In this document: positions 38,033 through 47,112 of the stretch, piece after piece | Position numbering within the stretch: the first letter of the stretch is position 1 | How the letters are laid out: each line of letters begins with the position of its first letter | DNA from: Tepidiforma thermophila | Lineage (GTDB): Bacteria; Chloroflexota; Dehalococcoidia; Tepidiformales; Tepidiformaceae | Length of the DNA: 64,000 nucleotides | Reading direction: 5' to 3' | Assembly (NCBI RefSeq): GCF_002563855.1 | Contig: NZ_PDJQ01000001.1 | Coordinates: 2,480,001-2,544,000 of the forward strand | The notes under the pieces: generated by a model | What the model was told of the DNA's origin: nothing | Seen by the model: only the letters and a program-made list of their open reading frames with translations | Databases searched by the model: none | Position numbers and translations under genes: made by a program

Positions 38033-38416
38033 TCAGCCAGGCCAGCCGCGTTCGCGCAGGGCGGCGCGGACCTGCCGCTGGAGCTGGATGCAGGGGATTT
38101 CGAGCGGGTGACGGCTGTGCCGGAAGCCGGACCGGAGCTGGCCGAGCAGGTAGCGGGCGTAAAAGCGCGGGCGGCCCATTTCGCGGGCCTGGGAAAGGTG
38201 CATCGCTTCGTGGGCGATGAGGGCGAGGCCCGCGGCCGTCGACGGCCGGTAGCCGCCGGCGCGGAAGATGACGAAGGGTGCGAACGTGATCGCTGTCCTG
38301 CCGAGGAGGGCAGGGAGCCAGCGCCAGGGGCGGCCGGTGACGATACGCATGGCCTGGAGGTCGGGCCGGGGCACCCACCCGGCGAGGAGATCGACGACGG
38401 CGGGGTCAGGGCGCAC
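38033..38416 (-). CDS. Small HExxH-motif zincin-like protein
   Basis: 127 residues. LALIAHEAMHLSQAREMG contains HEAMH, a HExxH zinc signature, followed by RFYARYLLGQL and HPLEIPCIQLQ, similar to DUF4157-like or toxin-associated metallopeptidase-fold proteins. One hydrophobic stretch ALLGRTAITFAPFVIF precedes. GTG start (38416) lies within the last 11 bp of the glycosyltransferase gene, so it is translated from the same mRNA. Protease activity is not demonstrated. Confidence 0.72.
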   Translation of the reverse strand: MRPDPAVVDLLAGWVPRPDLQAMRIVTGRPWRWLPALLGRTAITFAPFVIFRAGGYRPSTAAGLALIAHEAMHLSQAREMGRPRFYARYLLGQLRSGFRHSRHPLEIPCIQLQRQVRAALRERGWPG

Positions 38417-41400
38417 GGGCGAGGTCGCGGGCGAGGATATCGGCTGCGAGCCGGGCCTGGTCGACGCGGTAGATGACGTTGGGGCCATCGCGGAAGACTT
38501 CGCTGAGCGCGGGCATGGCGGCGAGCTTCGCGAGGCCGGGTTCGGTGCCATGGACGCGCTCTTCGGAGCCGACGATGACGTACTGGACGTTGTACTTGCG
38601 AAGGAAGCGCTCGGCGAAATCGGTGGAGGGGTCGGTATAGAAGCGCTGGACTTCGGTGCGGCGCTCCTGGACGAGGGGGGCGTAGTCTGTGCGCTGCTGG
38701 ATTTGGTGCCAGTCCCAGCCGATGACGGCGGGCAGGCCGGTGTACTGGCTGATGCGGCCGGTCCAGCGGTAAAGGGGTCCGACGGCTTCGACGATGACCG
38801 GGGAGCCCTCGACGTTCCGGCGGAGCCACTGGATGAGGGGCAGGTCCTCGTCGAGGCGGAAGGTGACGTCGTCGGCGGTCGTGCTTTCGGCGCGGGGCTC
38901 GGTGAAGACCCCATGCTGGAAGAAGGCGAAACCGTTCAGCGTGAGGGGGGTATCGCCGAAGCGGGCCTGCTGGCGGGCGCGGGTGCCGGAGACGAGGAAA
39001 AGGCTGGATGCGAGGACGATGCCCGCGAGGGCGGCGAGGACGAGCCCGCCTGCGGCCCGGCCTGGCCGCGGGGCGCCGCGCATGCGCTCGAGGATGCCGC
39101 GGACGACGTACCAGGCGGCGTAGCCGGAGGCGAGGGCGAAGAGGTGCCACGCCTGGAGGCCGAACTTGAAGACGGTGTTCATCCGCACGATGTCGTTCTT
39201 GAGGGTGACGACATCGACGCCGGCGGCGATGGCGAGGGCGAGCGCGTACAGGAGGGTGGCGAGAAGGCGGGGAAGGTCGCGGTCAGGGCGACGAAACTCG
39301 AGCCAGGCGAGGTTGAGCAGGAAGACGATGCCGACGAGGGCCATGGCGACGGTCGTGAGGCCGAACGGCCAGGTGAAGGCCGCGAGGCCGGCGAGGAAAA
39401 AGGCAAGGGAGCCAACTTCGAGCCAGCCGGCAACGATGGCGAGGAGCGGATTGCGGCCGGGGTCGAACCCGCGAGCTTCGAGCTCTTCGCGGCAGCGGAG
39501 GGCGACGAAGGCGAATCCGATGGCGAGGAAGACGCCGTACTGCACGACGAACTGGTGGAACTTCGTCGTCTCGGGGGCGCGGACGATGCCGGGGTCGAAC
39601 GTTTCGAAGCGGGCGTTGTATGGCGCGAAGAGCACGACGGCCACGGCGCCGGCGAGGGCGAGCTGGCCGAGGGCGGTCCAGGCGCGACGCTCGACGGGGC
39701 CCGGTGCGAGGAGGGCGGCGAGGAGGATGCTCGCAGCGGCGACCAGGGCGGCGGTGGGGAAATCCCAGGTGTGGACCGTGCGGATGAGGCCGACGAAGAG
39801 GCCGGCGAGCGCCGCGAGCAGCCACGGGCGGGTCCGATCGCCCCCGGCGGCGGCGATGACGAGGGCGATGCCGACAGCGGCGAGGGCGGTGAAGAAGGGG
39901 ATGCCCATGAGGTGCGGGTGGAGGTCGGCGAAGAGGAAGGACCAGTAGGGAAACTCGGTGATATCGAAGGAGCCGAAGTGGACGCGGGAGCTGCGCCACC
40001 AGTCGAAGGGCGGCAGGGCGGCGCCCTCGAACAGCCAGCGCCAGAGGCCGCCGAGGATGCCGACCGCGCCGCCGAGCACGGGCGTTCCAGAGGCGAGCGA
40101 CGAGCTGTTCGCGGCCTGGAGGCGCTCGATCCACTGGTGGGCGGCATCGAGATTGCCGATGGCGACGAGGAAGAACGCCGCGAGGATGCCGGCGAGGAGC
40201 GGCTCAGCAGCGCGGCGGCGGACGGCCGCGGCGTGGGGACGGGCGGCGCCGACGAGGGCGCTGACGACGGCGAAGGCGACGCTGGCGGCAGTTGCGGCGA
40301 AGGTCGGCACGCCGAGGTTGAAGGCGTACTCGGGGAGGATGCCGAAGGCGCGGATGGGCACCGCGAGGTAGAACCAACCCATGTAGTAGTAGTTGAGGCT
40401 GCCGCCGGCGAACCAGGGGTCGTAGGGCGGAAGGATGGATGAGCGGACGACGGCGGTGAGGTAGGCGATCTCCATCGGCTTTTCGCCGCCCTGGGGGTGG
40501 TGCCATAGGTCGGGGTTGGCGGCGCGCAGGAGGAGGAAGGCGAAAAAGGCAGCGAGGAAGACCGCTTCGGCGGCGAGCCAGTTTCGCCAGCTTTCACGGG
40601 CGTCGGCGAGCAGCGTGCGCCGGCGGGCGATGCCGAAGGCGAGGCCCGCGATGGTGCAGGCGGCAAATGCTGCCCAGGCGAGCGCCCGGGAGAATTCGAC
40701 GGGGCCCCAGGCGACGAGGAGCCAGACCAGGAGGACCACCGCGAGCGGACCGAGGAGTTTGGCGAGGCCGTAGCCGCGGCCTGCGAGCGGCCGAAAGAGC
40801 CAGGTGACCCACGGGAGTGCAGCAAGCGCCGATGCTTCGAGCCAGAGGAGCCACCAGAACCAGGCGGTGCGGTTCATCCAGCGGGGCGCGCTGAAGACGT
40901 CGGTAAAGGTGCCCCCGGACTGCTGGGCGGCGGCTTCGGCGGCGGTGAACTGGAGCCCGTTCGTGCGGCCCTGGCGGGGCAGGAGGTTGACGGCGGCTTC
41001 GGGCCGCGCCTCCGAGAGGAGCGCGTAGGCGCGATTGGGGTCGAAGGCGGCGGTTTTGCGGTAGATGCGGACTTCGGGGTGGTCGTAGACGGTGAAGGAT
41101 TCTTCGGCCCCGGAGTCGTCGACCGAGATGCCGAGGAAGGACGGGCGAACGCGGAAGGTGGCGACGCGCTCAAAGCCGAGTTCGCCCGTTTCGAGCAGGC
41201 GGTAGTAACGGATGGTGGCGGGGTACTCGCGCTCCAGTTTGGCGACCGAGTCGCGGACTCGGTTCGAGGTGACGGCGACGTAGTCGGCGCCGGCGAGGCC
41301 GGGCCGGTTCGGGTTGTCCGGGGTGCCGAAGACGAGCTCGCGGATCTTCTCGGGCGAGTCGGTGCGGTACACGTCGAGTTCGACGAGGCGGTACTGGCGT

Positions 41401-42950
41401 TCGCGGCCGGGGAAGTCCCAGGGGACAGGGTCGTCCCAGATTTCGGTGGTGATGGCCTTCCCGGGCAGCACGTTCGCGTAGACCCAGCGGGTGGCGGCGA
41501 TGCGAGGGTGCTCTTCGAGGTAGACGCGCTGGAAGGCGAGCGCCCACCACGTGGAGGCGGCGAGAACGACGGCGAAGGCCGCGAGCGCTGCAGGCCGGGC
41601 GCGTCGCGGCTCGACCCGGAGCACCCGCCGCGGGAGGCGGATCGACCAGCCGTCCCGGGCCATTTCGGCGAGACGGACAAGCCCCCAGGCCGCGAAAAGG
41701 CAGAGGACGGGGTACATCGGCAGGAAGTAGCGCATGAAGGCGACGAAGCGGGGGCCCCAGAAGCCGAGCACGAGGAGTGCGAAGACGGCCGGCAGGACGA
41801 GGGCGAGGTCGCGGGTGCGCGCAGCGCGGACGGCTGCCGCCGCCAGGCCGGCGAAGGCGGTAGCGGCAAGGGCGGGGCCCAGGCCCCAAAGGGTGATGTT
41901 GCGGAGGGCAGCCAAGAAGGGCGTGGTGCCGGCAAACTGGACAAACGGCGGATAGTCGACGTTGCCCTGCTGGAAGTTACGCTCGCGCTGGATGTCGTCC
42001 CACCACTGCTGGTTGAGGGCGAAGTCCCAGGGATTGGGGCCGGCGAAGGCGTAGGGCTGGGCGATGCGGAAGACGACGAGGGAGAGGGCTCCAGCCATGC
42101 AGAGCATGGAGAGGTCGCTGAGCCAGGAGGAGCCCGGGCGGGCCGGCGGGCGCTCGCCGTTCCAGGAGGCGGGGGCGCGGCGGATATCCCAGAGGAGGAT
42201 GCGGAGGGCGAAGGCGAGGGCCGGGACGGCGGCGAAGATGGCGCCGTTGACCTTGCAGGCGGTGGCGAGGCCGACGCTCACGCCGATGCCGGCGGCGAGC
42301 CACCAGCCGCGGGCTCCCTCGGCGCGGACCCAGTGGACCGAGAGGAGGAGGGTCAGTAATGCGAAGACGTTCAGGAAGGGGTCCATGGTCCAGAAATGGG
42401 CGAGCTGCGTGGGGAGGACGGCGAGCGCGTAGAGGAGGGCAGCGAGGAGGCCGATGCGGCGGCCGGCAAGGGCGGCGCCGAGCAGGAAGACGAGCAGGAT
42501 AGCGAGGACGTCGAAGGCAGCGGTGACCTGCCGGCCGGAGACGACGGTGGTGACGTAGGAGTTGCCGGGGCCGGCGGGGTCGTCGCCGCGGAGCGTGGCG
42601 ACGGCTTTGACGAGGAAGAGCGGGAAGGTGCCGTAGACGTAGGAGTTCGTCTGTCCGTCGTTATAGGGGTTGAGGGGGCTGCGGGCGGTGTCGAAGTAGG
42701 CGGAGAGGGAGGAGGGCCAATCGAGGCGGTCGGCGACGAGGGAGAGGAAGCGCTCGTCGGGGTGCATCTGGAGGGGGTAGTCGGCTTCGGGGGGCTGGTC
42801 CCAGCCGAGGCCGTGGAAGCGGAGCGCTGCGCCGAGCAGGAGGACGAGAGCGAGGCCGAGGCGCCAGGTGAGGAGCCGCCCGGCGGCGCCGGTACGCAGG
42901 GCGGCCATGCGCTGGCGGACGGCAAGGTGCCCGGGCGAAGTTTCGGCCAC
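38406..42950 (-). CDS. Large membrane protein: GT39-like plus DUF2298 fusion
   Basis: 1514 residues, about 25 or more hydrophobic helices. The N-terminal half (about 25-620) resembles PMT/ArnT GT39 glycosyltransferases: GLGWDQPPEADYPLQMHPDE carries the acidic first-loop motif, and TQLAHFWTMDPFLNVFALL the next helix. The C-terminal half (about 790-1500) is a DUF2298-type domain (Chlor_Arch_YYY group, known from Chloroflexi and archaea): SILPPYDPWFAGGSLNYYYM and VLGGFDITEFPYWSFLFADL-type loops. Probably transfers a lipid-linked sugar to an outer-surface acceptor. GTG start has GGGAGGAG upstream and a TATCCT at 42975-42980. Confidence 0.82.
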   Translation of the reverse strand: MAETSPGHLAVRQRMAALRTGAAGRLLTWRLGLALVLLLGAALRFHGLGWDQPPEADYPLQMHPDERFLSLVADRLDWPSSLSAYFDTARSPLNPYNDGQTNSYVYGTFPLFLVKAVATLRGDDPAGPGNSYVTTVVSGRQVTAAFDVLAILLVFLLGAALAGRRIGLLAALLYALAVLPTQLAHFWTMDPFLNVFALLTLLLSVHWVRAEGARGWWLAAGIGVSVGLATACKVNGAIFAAVPALAFALRILLWDIRRAPASWNGERPPARPGSSWLSDLSMLCMAGALSLVVFRIAQPYAFAGPNPWDFALNQQWWDDIQRERNFQQGNVDYPPFVQFAGTTPFLAALRNITLWGLGPALAATAFAGLAAAAVRAARTRDLALVLPAVFALLVLGFWGPRFVAFMRYFLPMYPVLCLFAAWGLVRLAEMARDGWSIRLPRRVLRVEPRRARPAALAAFAVVLAASTWWALAFQRVYLEEHPRIAATRWVYANVLPGKAITTEIWDDPVPWDFPGRERQYRLVELDVYRTDSPEKIRELVFGTPDNPNRPGLAGADYVAVTSNRVRDSVAKLEREYPATIRYYRLLETGELGFERVATFRVRPSFLGISVDDSGAEESFTVYDHPEVRIYRKTAAFDPNRAYALLSEARPEAAVNLLPRQGRTNGLQFTAAEAAAQQSGGTFTDVFSAPRWMNRTAWFWWLLWLEASALAALPWVTWLFRPLAGRGYGLAKLLGPLAVVLLVWLLVAWGPVEFSRALAWAAFAACTIAGLAFGIARRRTLLADARESWRNWLAAEAVFLAAFFAFLLLRAANPDLWHHPQGGEKPMEIAYLTAVVRSSILPPYDPWFAGGSLNYYYMGWFYLAVPIRAFGILPEYAFNLGVPTFAATAASVAFAVVSALVGAARPHAAAVRRRAAEPLLAGILAAFFLVAIGNLDAAHQWIERLQAANSSSLASGTPVLGGAVGILGGLWRWLFEGAALPPFDWWRSSRVHFGSFDITEFPYWSFLFADLHPHLMGIPFFTALAAVGIALVIAAAGGDRTRPWLLAALAGLFVGLIRTVHTWDFPTAALVAAASILLAALLAPGPVERRAWTALGQLALAGAVAVVLFAPYNARFETFDPGIVRAPETTKFHQFVVQYGVFLAIGFAFVALRCREELEARGFDPGRNPLLAIVAGWLEVGSLAFFLAGLAAFTWPFGLTTVAMALVGIVFLLNLAWLEFRRPDRDLPRLLATLLYALALAIAAGVDVVTLKNDIVRMNTVFKFGLQAWHLFALASGYAAWYVVRGILERMRGAPRPGRAAGGLVLAALAGIVLASSLFLVSGTRARQQARFGDTPLTLNGFAFFQHGVFTEPRAESTTADDVTFRLDEDLPLIQWLRRNVEGSPVIVEAVGPLYRWTGRISQYTGLPAVIGWDWHQIQQRTDYAPLVQERRTEVQRFYTDPSTDFAERFLRKYNVQYVIVGSEERVHGTEPGLAKLAAMPALSEVFRDGPNVIYRVDQARLAADILARDLARAP

Positions 42951-42974
42951 GCGCTCCTCCCAGTGGTGGGCTAC

Positions 42975-42980
42975 AGGATA
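42975..42980 (-). promoter_or_regulatory. -10 element of the large glycosyltransferase gene
   Basis: TATCCT on the minus strand, with a GGGAGGAG ribosome site just before the GTG at 42950; a conventional leadered start. Confidence 0.4.
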
Positions 42981-43007
42981 CGCGGGCGGCGGCCTCGGGA
43001 AAGGAAA

Positions 43008-43029
43008 CGCTCACGGCATGCCGTGAGCG
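43008..43029. terminator. Perfect 22-bp palindrome downstream of gapA
   Basis: Two 11-nt arms, CGCTCACGGCA and its complement, with no loop bases. Lies 63 bp after the gapA stop and upstream of the large glycosyltransferase gene on the same strand. Either second part of a terminator or a protein-binding palindrome. No T-run. Confidence 0.5.
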
Positions 43030-43037
43030 CGAAGCGG

Positions 43038-43065
43038 CGCGCCCCCGCCGGGCGGCGGGGGCGCG
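43038..43065. terminator. GC-rich hairpin downstream of gapA
   Basis: 12-bp perfect stem (CGCGCCCCCGCC) with a GGGC loop, 27 bp after the gapA stop codon. Strong enough to pause polymerase, but lacking a T-run; probably the gapA terminator in a GC-rich genome. Confidence 0.6.
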
Positions 43066-43091
43066 GAGGGGATTGCGGGAAGACGGGCGGG

Positions 43092-44108
43092 CTAGAGGCC
43101 CTTTTCCGCAACGAAGGCGGCGAGGTCGGCGAGGCGGCAGGCGTAGCCCCACTCGTTGTCGTACCAGGCGGCGACTTTTACGAGGTTGCCGCCGACGACG
43201 TTGGTGCAGAGACCATCGACGATGGAGGAGCGCTCGTCGCCCTTGAGGTCCATGGAGACGACGGGGTCCATGGTGATGCCGAGGATGCCCTTCATCTTCT
43301 CGGCGGCGGTTTCGCGGATGATGTCGTTCAGGGCATCGACGGTGGTTTCTTTCTCGGTGAGGGCGACGACTTCGACGATGGAGACGGTGGGGGTGGGGAC
43401 GCGGTAGGCGAGGCCGTCGAGTTTGCCGTCGACCTCGGGGATGACGAGCTTGAGGGCGCGGGCGGCGCCGGTGGAGGTTGGCACGATGTTGAGTGCGCCG
43501 GCGCGCATTTCGCGGAGGTCTTTGCCCGCTGCCTTGTCGAGGATCTGCTGGGAGTTGGTGTAGGAGTGAATGGTGGTCATCTGGCCTTTGATGAGGCCGA
43601 GGTTATCGACGATGACCTTGACGACCGGGGCGAGGCCGTTGGTGGTGCAGGAAGCGTTGGAGATGATGTGGTGCCTGGCGGGGTCGTACCGGTCGGCGTT
43701 AACGCCGAGGACGATGGTGACGTCTTCGTTCTTGGCCGGGGCGGAGATGAGGACTTTCTTGACCGAATCGCGGCGGTGCGCGGCGGCCTTCGTAGCGTCG
43801 GTGAAGAGGCCGGTCGATTCGATGACGATCTCGGCGCCGACCGAGCCCCAGGGGATGGCGCCGGGGTCGCGCTCAGCGAAGACGCGGACGGTGTGCCCAT
43901 CGATGACGAGGGCGTCCTTTTCGGCGCGGATGTCGCGGTGCCAGCGCCCGTAGTTGGAATCGTACTTGAGCAGGTTGGCGTTGACGTCGGTATCGACGAG
44001 GTCGTTGATGGCGACGACTTCGAGGGTGCCGGCGTAGCGGTCCGTGATGGCCTTGAAGACCTGCCGGCCGATGCGTCCGAAGCCGTTGATGCCGATTTTG
44101 GTGGCCAC
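43092..44108 (-). CDS. gap: Glyceraldehyde-3-phosphate dehydrogenase, type I
   Basis: 338 residues. NAD-binding GINGFGRIGRQVFKAI, catalytic Cys in SNASCTTNGLAP, His in IHSYTNSQ, and WYDNEWGYACRLADL near the C-terminus. Glycolysis/gluconeogenesis. GTG start with GGAGGGA upstream and TAGGCT at 44142-44147 as a candidate -10. Stand-alone transcription unit followed by two hairpins. Confidence 0.97.
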   Translation of the reverse strand: MATKIGINGFGRIGRQVFKAITDRYAGTLEVVAINDLVDTDVNANLLKYDSNYGRWHRDIRAEKDALVIDGHTVRVFAERDPGAIPWGSVGAEIVIESTGLFTDATKAAAHRRDSVKKVLISAPAKNEDVTIVLGVNADRYDPARHHIISNASCTTNGLAPVVKVIVDNLGLIKGQMTTIHSYTNSQQILDKAAGKDLREMRAGALNIVPTSTGAARALKLVIPEVDGKLDGLAYRVPTPTVSIVEVVALTEKETTVDALNDIIRETAAEKMKGILGITMDPVVSMDLKGDERSSIVDGLCTNVVGGNLVKVAAWYDNEWGYACRLADLAAFVAEKGL

Positions 44109-44184
44109 GGGGTCCCTCCGGGTGGGGTGGTTCGGCTTTGTAGCCTAGCGGGCGAAGACTAACGTTCCACCTGCGGCGCCGGGG

Positions 44185-44508
44185 TCAGGCGAGCTTCACG
44201 GCGGTTCCAGAGGCGGTGATCATGAGCATTTGGCCGCCGCCGACGGTTTCGTAGTCGAGTTTGATGCCAAGGACGGCATCGGCGCCGAGCTGCTGTGCGT
44301 ACTGGAGCATCTCGGCGATGGCGCCATCGCGGCCTTTGCGCAGCTCTTCTTCGTACTTGCCGGAGCGGCCGCCGACGATGTTGCGGAAGCCGGCGGCGAT
44401 GTCCTTGAAGACGTTGACGCCGAGGATGACCTCGCCGGCGACGATACCGAGGTACTGCTGGACGGGGCGGCCTTCGATGGCGTTGGTGGTGGTTAGGATG
44501 ATGCTCAC
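44185..44508 (-). CDS. YbjQ-family protein
   Basis: 107 residues of the UPF0145/YbjQ (heavy-metal-binding-domain) family. LTTTNAIEGRPVQQYLGIVA, GGRSGKYEEELRKGRDGAIA and LGADAVLGIKLDYETVG are the conserved blocks. The family forms pentamers; the role is not established. GTG at 44508 is chosen because AGGAGGT lies 4 nt upstream; the next in-frame ATG has no ribosome site. Confidence 0.9.
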   Translation of the reverse strand: MSIILTTTNAIEGRPVQQYLGIVAGEVILGVNVFKDIAAGFRNIVGGRSGKYEEELRKGRDGAIAEMLQYAQQLGADAVLGIKLDYETVGGGQMLMITASGTAVKLA

Positions 44509-44708
44509 GGGTACCTCCTGTCGCAGGTGCACATGGTGGAGCGGCTGGCACCAGTCTAGCGGACGACGCCGTTCCCCTGTTGTTCACCTGAGATTATGCA
44601 TCCATAGCCCCTGTGTATGGTTATCGGCAAATCGATGCCGAAATGCCCCTACCTGCCGCGGCCGGGGGAGCCGATGCTGGGGGTGAACCCCGCAACGGAG
44701 AGATTGCG

Positions 44709-44834
44709 ATGAAGCGCAAGCTGGTGACCTGCCCGAAGTGCGAGCTGGAGTTCACCTCGGCCCGCGAGCTGACCTACTGCCCTGGCTGCCACGCCCTGGT
44801 GGAGCCGCGGGCGCGCGCGGCCGCCGGCCGGTAA
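44709..44834 (+). CDS. 41-residue zinc-ribbon protein
   Basis: MKRKLVTCPKCELEFTSARE then LTYCPGCHALVEP: two CPxC knuckles spaced as in a rubredoxin-like zinc ribbon, with a basic tail. Start ATG follows GGAGAG. An upstream in-frame GTG or ATG would add 32 residues of no recognisable character. No known family; could be a nucleic-acid or partner-protein adaptor. Ends 5 bp before a convergent gene. Confidence 0.6.
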   Translation: MKRKLVTCPKCELEFTSARELTYCPGCHALVEPRARAAAGR

Positions 44835-44839
44835 GGCGG

Positions 44840-45508
44840 TCAGCGGGGGCGGCCCTCCCAGCGACGGAGGAGCGCCTCCAGGAGTTCGCCGGGCGCTGCG
44901 ACGCTGAGGTCGCCGGGGTCGTGTTCGACGGCCCAGGCTGCGGTGACGGCGACGGCGCCGACGCGCTCGGCGGCCGAGCGTTCGAAGCGGCCCGGGGCGA
45001 CGACGGCGGATTCGGCCGGCGCGGTTTCGAGGAGGCGGAAGCATTCGCCGAGCTGGGCCGGAGGGTCGAATCGGCCCTCTGGCGGGGGCATGACGAGGGA
45101 GAAGAAGCGGTCGAGCCCGGTTGACTCGACCTGCTTGCGGGCGAGCGCGTAGGGATGGCGGGTGATGGCCGCCATATCAATCTGCTCGGCCCGGAGGGCG
45201 TCGAGGGCCATACCGACGCCCTCGAAGACGAGGAGCCGCTTGAGGGCGCTTCGCGCGGCGTACTGGAGACAGAGGTTTTCGGCGGCGTCGCGCTCATGCG
45301 GGTCATCGAGCAGGATGCGGAGGGCGTCCCGCCAGGGCCGGGTGTGGTAGGCATCGGCGAGGTCGCGCGCGGAGACTCGGCGGCCGGTGACGGCGGCGAC
45401 GGCCTCTTCGATGGTGTAGGCGAAGGCCGGGCGGGCGTCGATGATCGCGCGGTCGAGGTCGAAGATGACGAGCCGCGGGTGGGGGCGGCCGCTCCCGACG
45501 AGGGGCAT
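44840..45508 (-). CDS. HAD-superfamily hydrolase-like protein
   Basis: 222 residues. LVIFDLDRAIIDARPAF holds the DxD motif of HAD hydrolases with Leu between; SDxGx-type middle motifs are weak (TRHPYALARKQVESTGLDRF is the usual Lys region). Likely phosphatase of the PGMB/Gph type but the final acidic motif is not clear, so it may be inactive. Begins 1 bp after the stop of the nucleotidyltransferase gene. Confidence 0.7.
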   Translation of the reverse strand: MPLVGSGRPHPRLVIFDLDRAIIDARPAFAYTIEEAVAAVTGRRVSARDLADAYHTRPWRDALRILLDDPHERDAAENLCLQYAARSALKRLLVFEGVGMALDALRAEQIDMAAITRHPYALARKQVESTGLDRFFSLVMPPPEGRFDPPAQLGECFRLLETAPAESAVVAPGRFERSAAERVGAVAVTAAWAVEHDPGDLSVAAPGELLEALLRRWEGRPR

Positions 45509-45509
45509 C

Positions 45510-46103
45510 TCAGCGGACGGCGGCGAAGAAGCGGTCGCGCGCGGCCTGGTACTCCTCGGGGGTGTTGAAGGTGAGGTCGAGGAGGTCGCCGGCGTCGACT
45601 TCGGTGTGGCGGTCGTGGTGAGCGCGGAGGATGCCGCGGAGGCCTTCCGTGGCGTCGTCGGCGCGCATGAGCTCTTCGCGGAGGCGGCCGGCGACGACAA
45701 CGGGATGCCCGTGGCGGCCGTTGTGCACGGGGATGGTGTAGTCGGCCTCGGGGGTGTGCGCCTCGTAGAGGGTGCGGAGGAAGGAGGCCGGCCGGGGCTG
45801 GTCGACGTCCTGGACCAGGATGCGGTCGGCGTCGCGGTTGGCAGCCTTGGCGCCGATGCGGAGGGAGCCGGCGCGGCCGAGCTGGAACCGGGGGTTGAAC
45901 ATGATGCGGCAGGGGATGCCGCGGAGCTGGCGGGAGACGTCGTCGGCGCGGTAGCCGAGGACGACGATGACCTCATCGGCGCCGGCCTGCCAGAACTGTT
46001 CGACTTCGTAGCGGACGAGGGGCTGACCGCCCCAGTCGAGGAGGGGTTTGAGGGTGCCCATGCGCTGGGAGATGCCGGCGGCGAGGATGATTGCGGAGTT
46101 CAT
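45510..46103 (-). CDS. MobA/MocA-like nucleotidyltransferase
   Basis: 197 residues. IILAAGISQRMGTLKPLLDW is the NTP-binding loop (LAAGxSxRMGxxK), GADEVIVVLGY and VQDVDQP follow (Asp metal site). Resembles molybdenum-cofactor cytidylyltransferase or 2-C-methyl-erythritol type enzymes; the closest layout is MocA. Together with the HAD gene it forms a two-gene unit. Confidence 0.83.
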   Translation of the reverse strand: MNSAIILAAGISQRMGTLKPLLDWGGQPLVRYEVEQFWQAGADEVIVVLGYRADDVSRQLRGIPCRIMFNPRFQLGRAGSLRIGAKAANRDADRILVQDVDQPRPASFLRTLYEAHTPEADYTIPVHNGRHGHPVVVAGRLREELMRADDATEGLRGILRAHHDRHTEVDAGDLLDLTFNTPEEYQAARDRFFAAVR

Positions 46104-46144
46104 GTCGGTATCAGTCTATGTTCTCTGCCGGTTGCGGGCGAAGG

Positions 46145-47068
46145 TCAGGGGCGGGCAGGCGCGGCGAGGAGGGTGTTTTCGATGCCGAATTCCTGTGTGA
46201 GGATGCGCAGGAATTCGTGGATCGGCGGGGCGAGGATCCGGTTCCGGAGGATGTGGACGCCGACTTCGCGCTGGGCGGGCTGCTCCATTTCGCGGATTTC
46301 GACGCGGGCGAGGGTGCCGCGCTCGCGCTCCCGTTCGAAGGAGACAACGGGGAGGATGGCGACACCGAGGCCGGCCTCGACCATGTGCTTGGTGGTTTCC
46401 ATGTCGTCGAGTTCCATGACGGACTCGGGGACGACGCCGGCGCGGAGAAACATGGAGTAGACGAGGCTGTGGTAGCTGGAGCCGCGTTCGAAGAAGAGGA
46501 AGGGCTGGCGAGCGGCTTCGGCAATGGAAACTTTGCCTTTCTGGGCGAAGGGATGGTCGGCCGGGACGACGAGGGCGAGGTCGTCGTTGTAGAGGTGGAG
46601 GGACTGGATTTCGGGGTGCTGGGCGAGGCGGGTGACGGCGACATGGAACTCGCCGGCGAGGAGGGAGTCGATGATGTCTTCGGTCTGGCCCGTTGCGAGG
46701 TGGATGTGGACGCGCGGGCGGACTTCGCGGAATTTTTTGAGGATGCGGGGGAGGACGTAGGTTGCGATGGAGGTGGAGGCGCCGATTCGGATGGTGCCGA
46801 CTTCGCCGTGGCGGACGGCCTCGATGGCGTCGGTGCCCTCCTGGACGGCGGTGAGGGCGCGCTGGGCATGGGGCATGAAGGCGCGGCCGGCATCGGTGAG
46901 GGTGACGCTCCGGCCGGTGCGCTCAAAGAGGCGTTCGCCGAGCTCCCGCTCGAGGGACTGGATGCGGGCGGTGACGGAGGGCTGGGTGAGGAAGAGCGCC
47001 TCGGCTGCACGGCTGAAGGAGCGGTGGTGCGCGACCTGGATGAACGCTTCGAGCTGTGCGAGTTCCAC
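46145..47068 (-). CDS. LysR-type transcriptional regulator
   Basis: 307 residues. MELAQLEAFIQVAHHRSFSR and AAEALFLTQPSVTARIQSLE form the standard N-terminal winged helix; the rest is a periplasmic-binding-fold effector domain (FLFFERGSSYHSLVYSMFL). CysB/CbbR-like group. Effector unknown. Two ferredoxin genes follow upstream on the same strand. Confidence 0.92.
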   Translation of the reverse strand: MELAQLEAFIQVAHHRSFSRAAEALFLTQPSVTARIQSLERELGERLFERTGRSVTLTDAGRAFMPHAQRALTAVQEGTDAIEAVRHGEVGTIRIGASTSIATYVLPRILKKFREVRPRVHIHLATGQTEDIIDSLLAGEFHVAVTRLAQHPEIQSLHLYNDDLALVVPADHPFAQKGKVSIAEAARQPFLFFERGSSYHSLVYSMFLRAGVVPESVMELDDMETTKHMVEAGLGVAILPVVSFERERERGTLARVEIREMEQPAQREVGVHILRNRILAPPIHEFLRILTQEFGIENTLLAAPARP

Positions 47069-47112
47069 AGGGTTACTCCACGGCGGGATGCCGTCTCACT
47101 CTAGGGTAACGC

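Noticed and set aside
44509..44708. Promoter for the 41-residue gene in the 200-bp gap.
   Set aside because: The stretch near 44580-44610 is AT-richer but the best hexamers match the consensus in only three or four positions.
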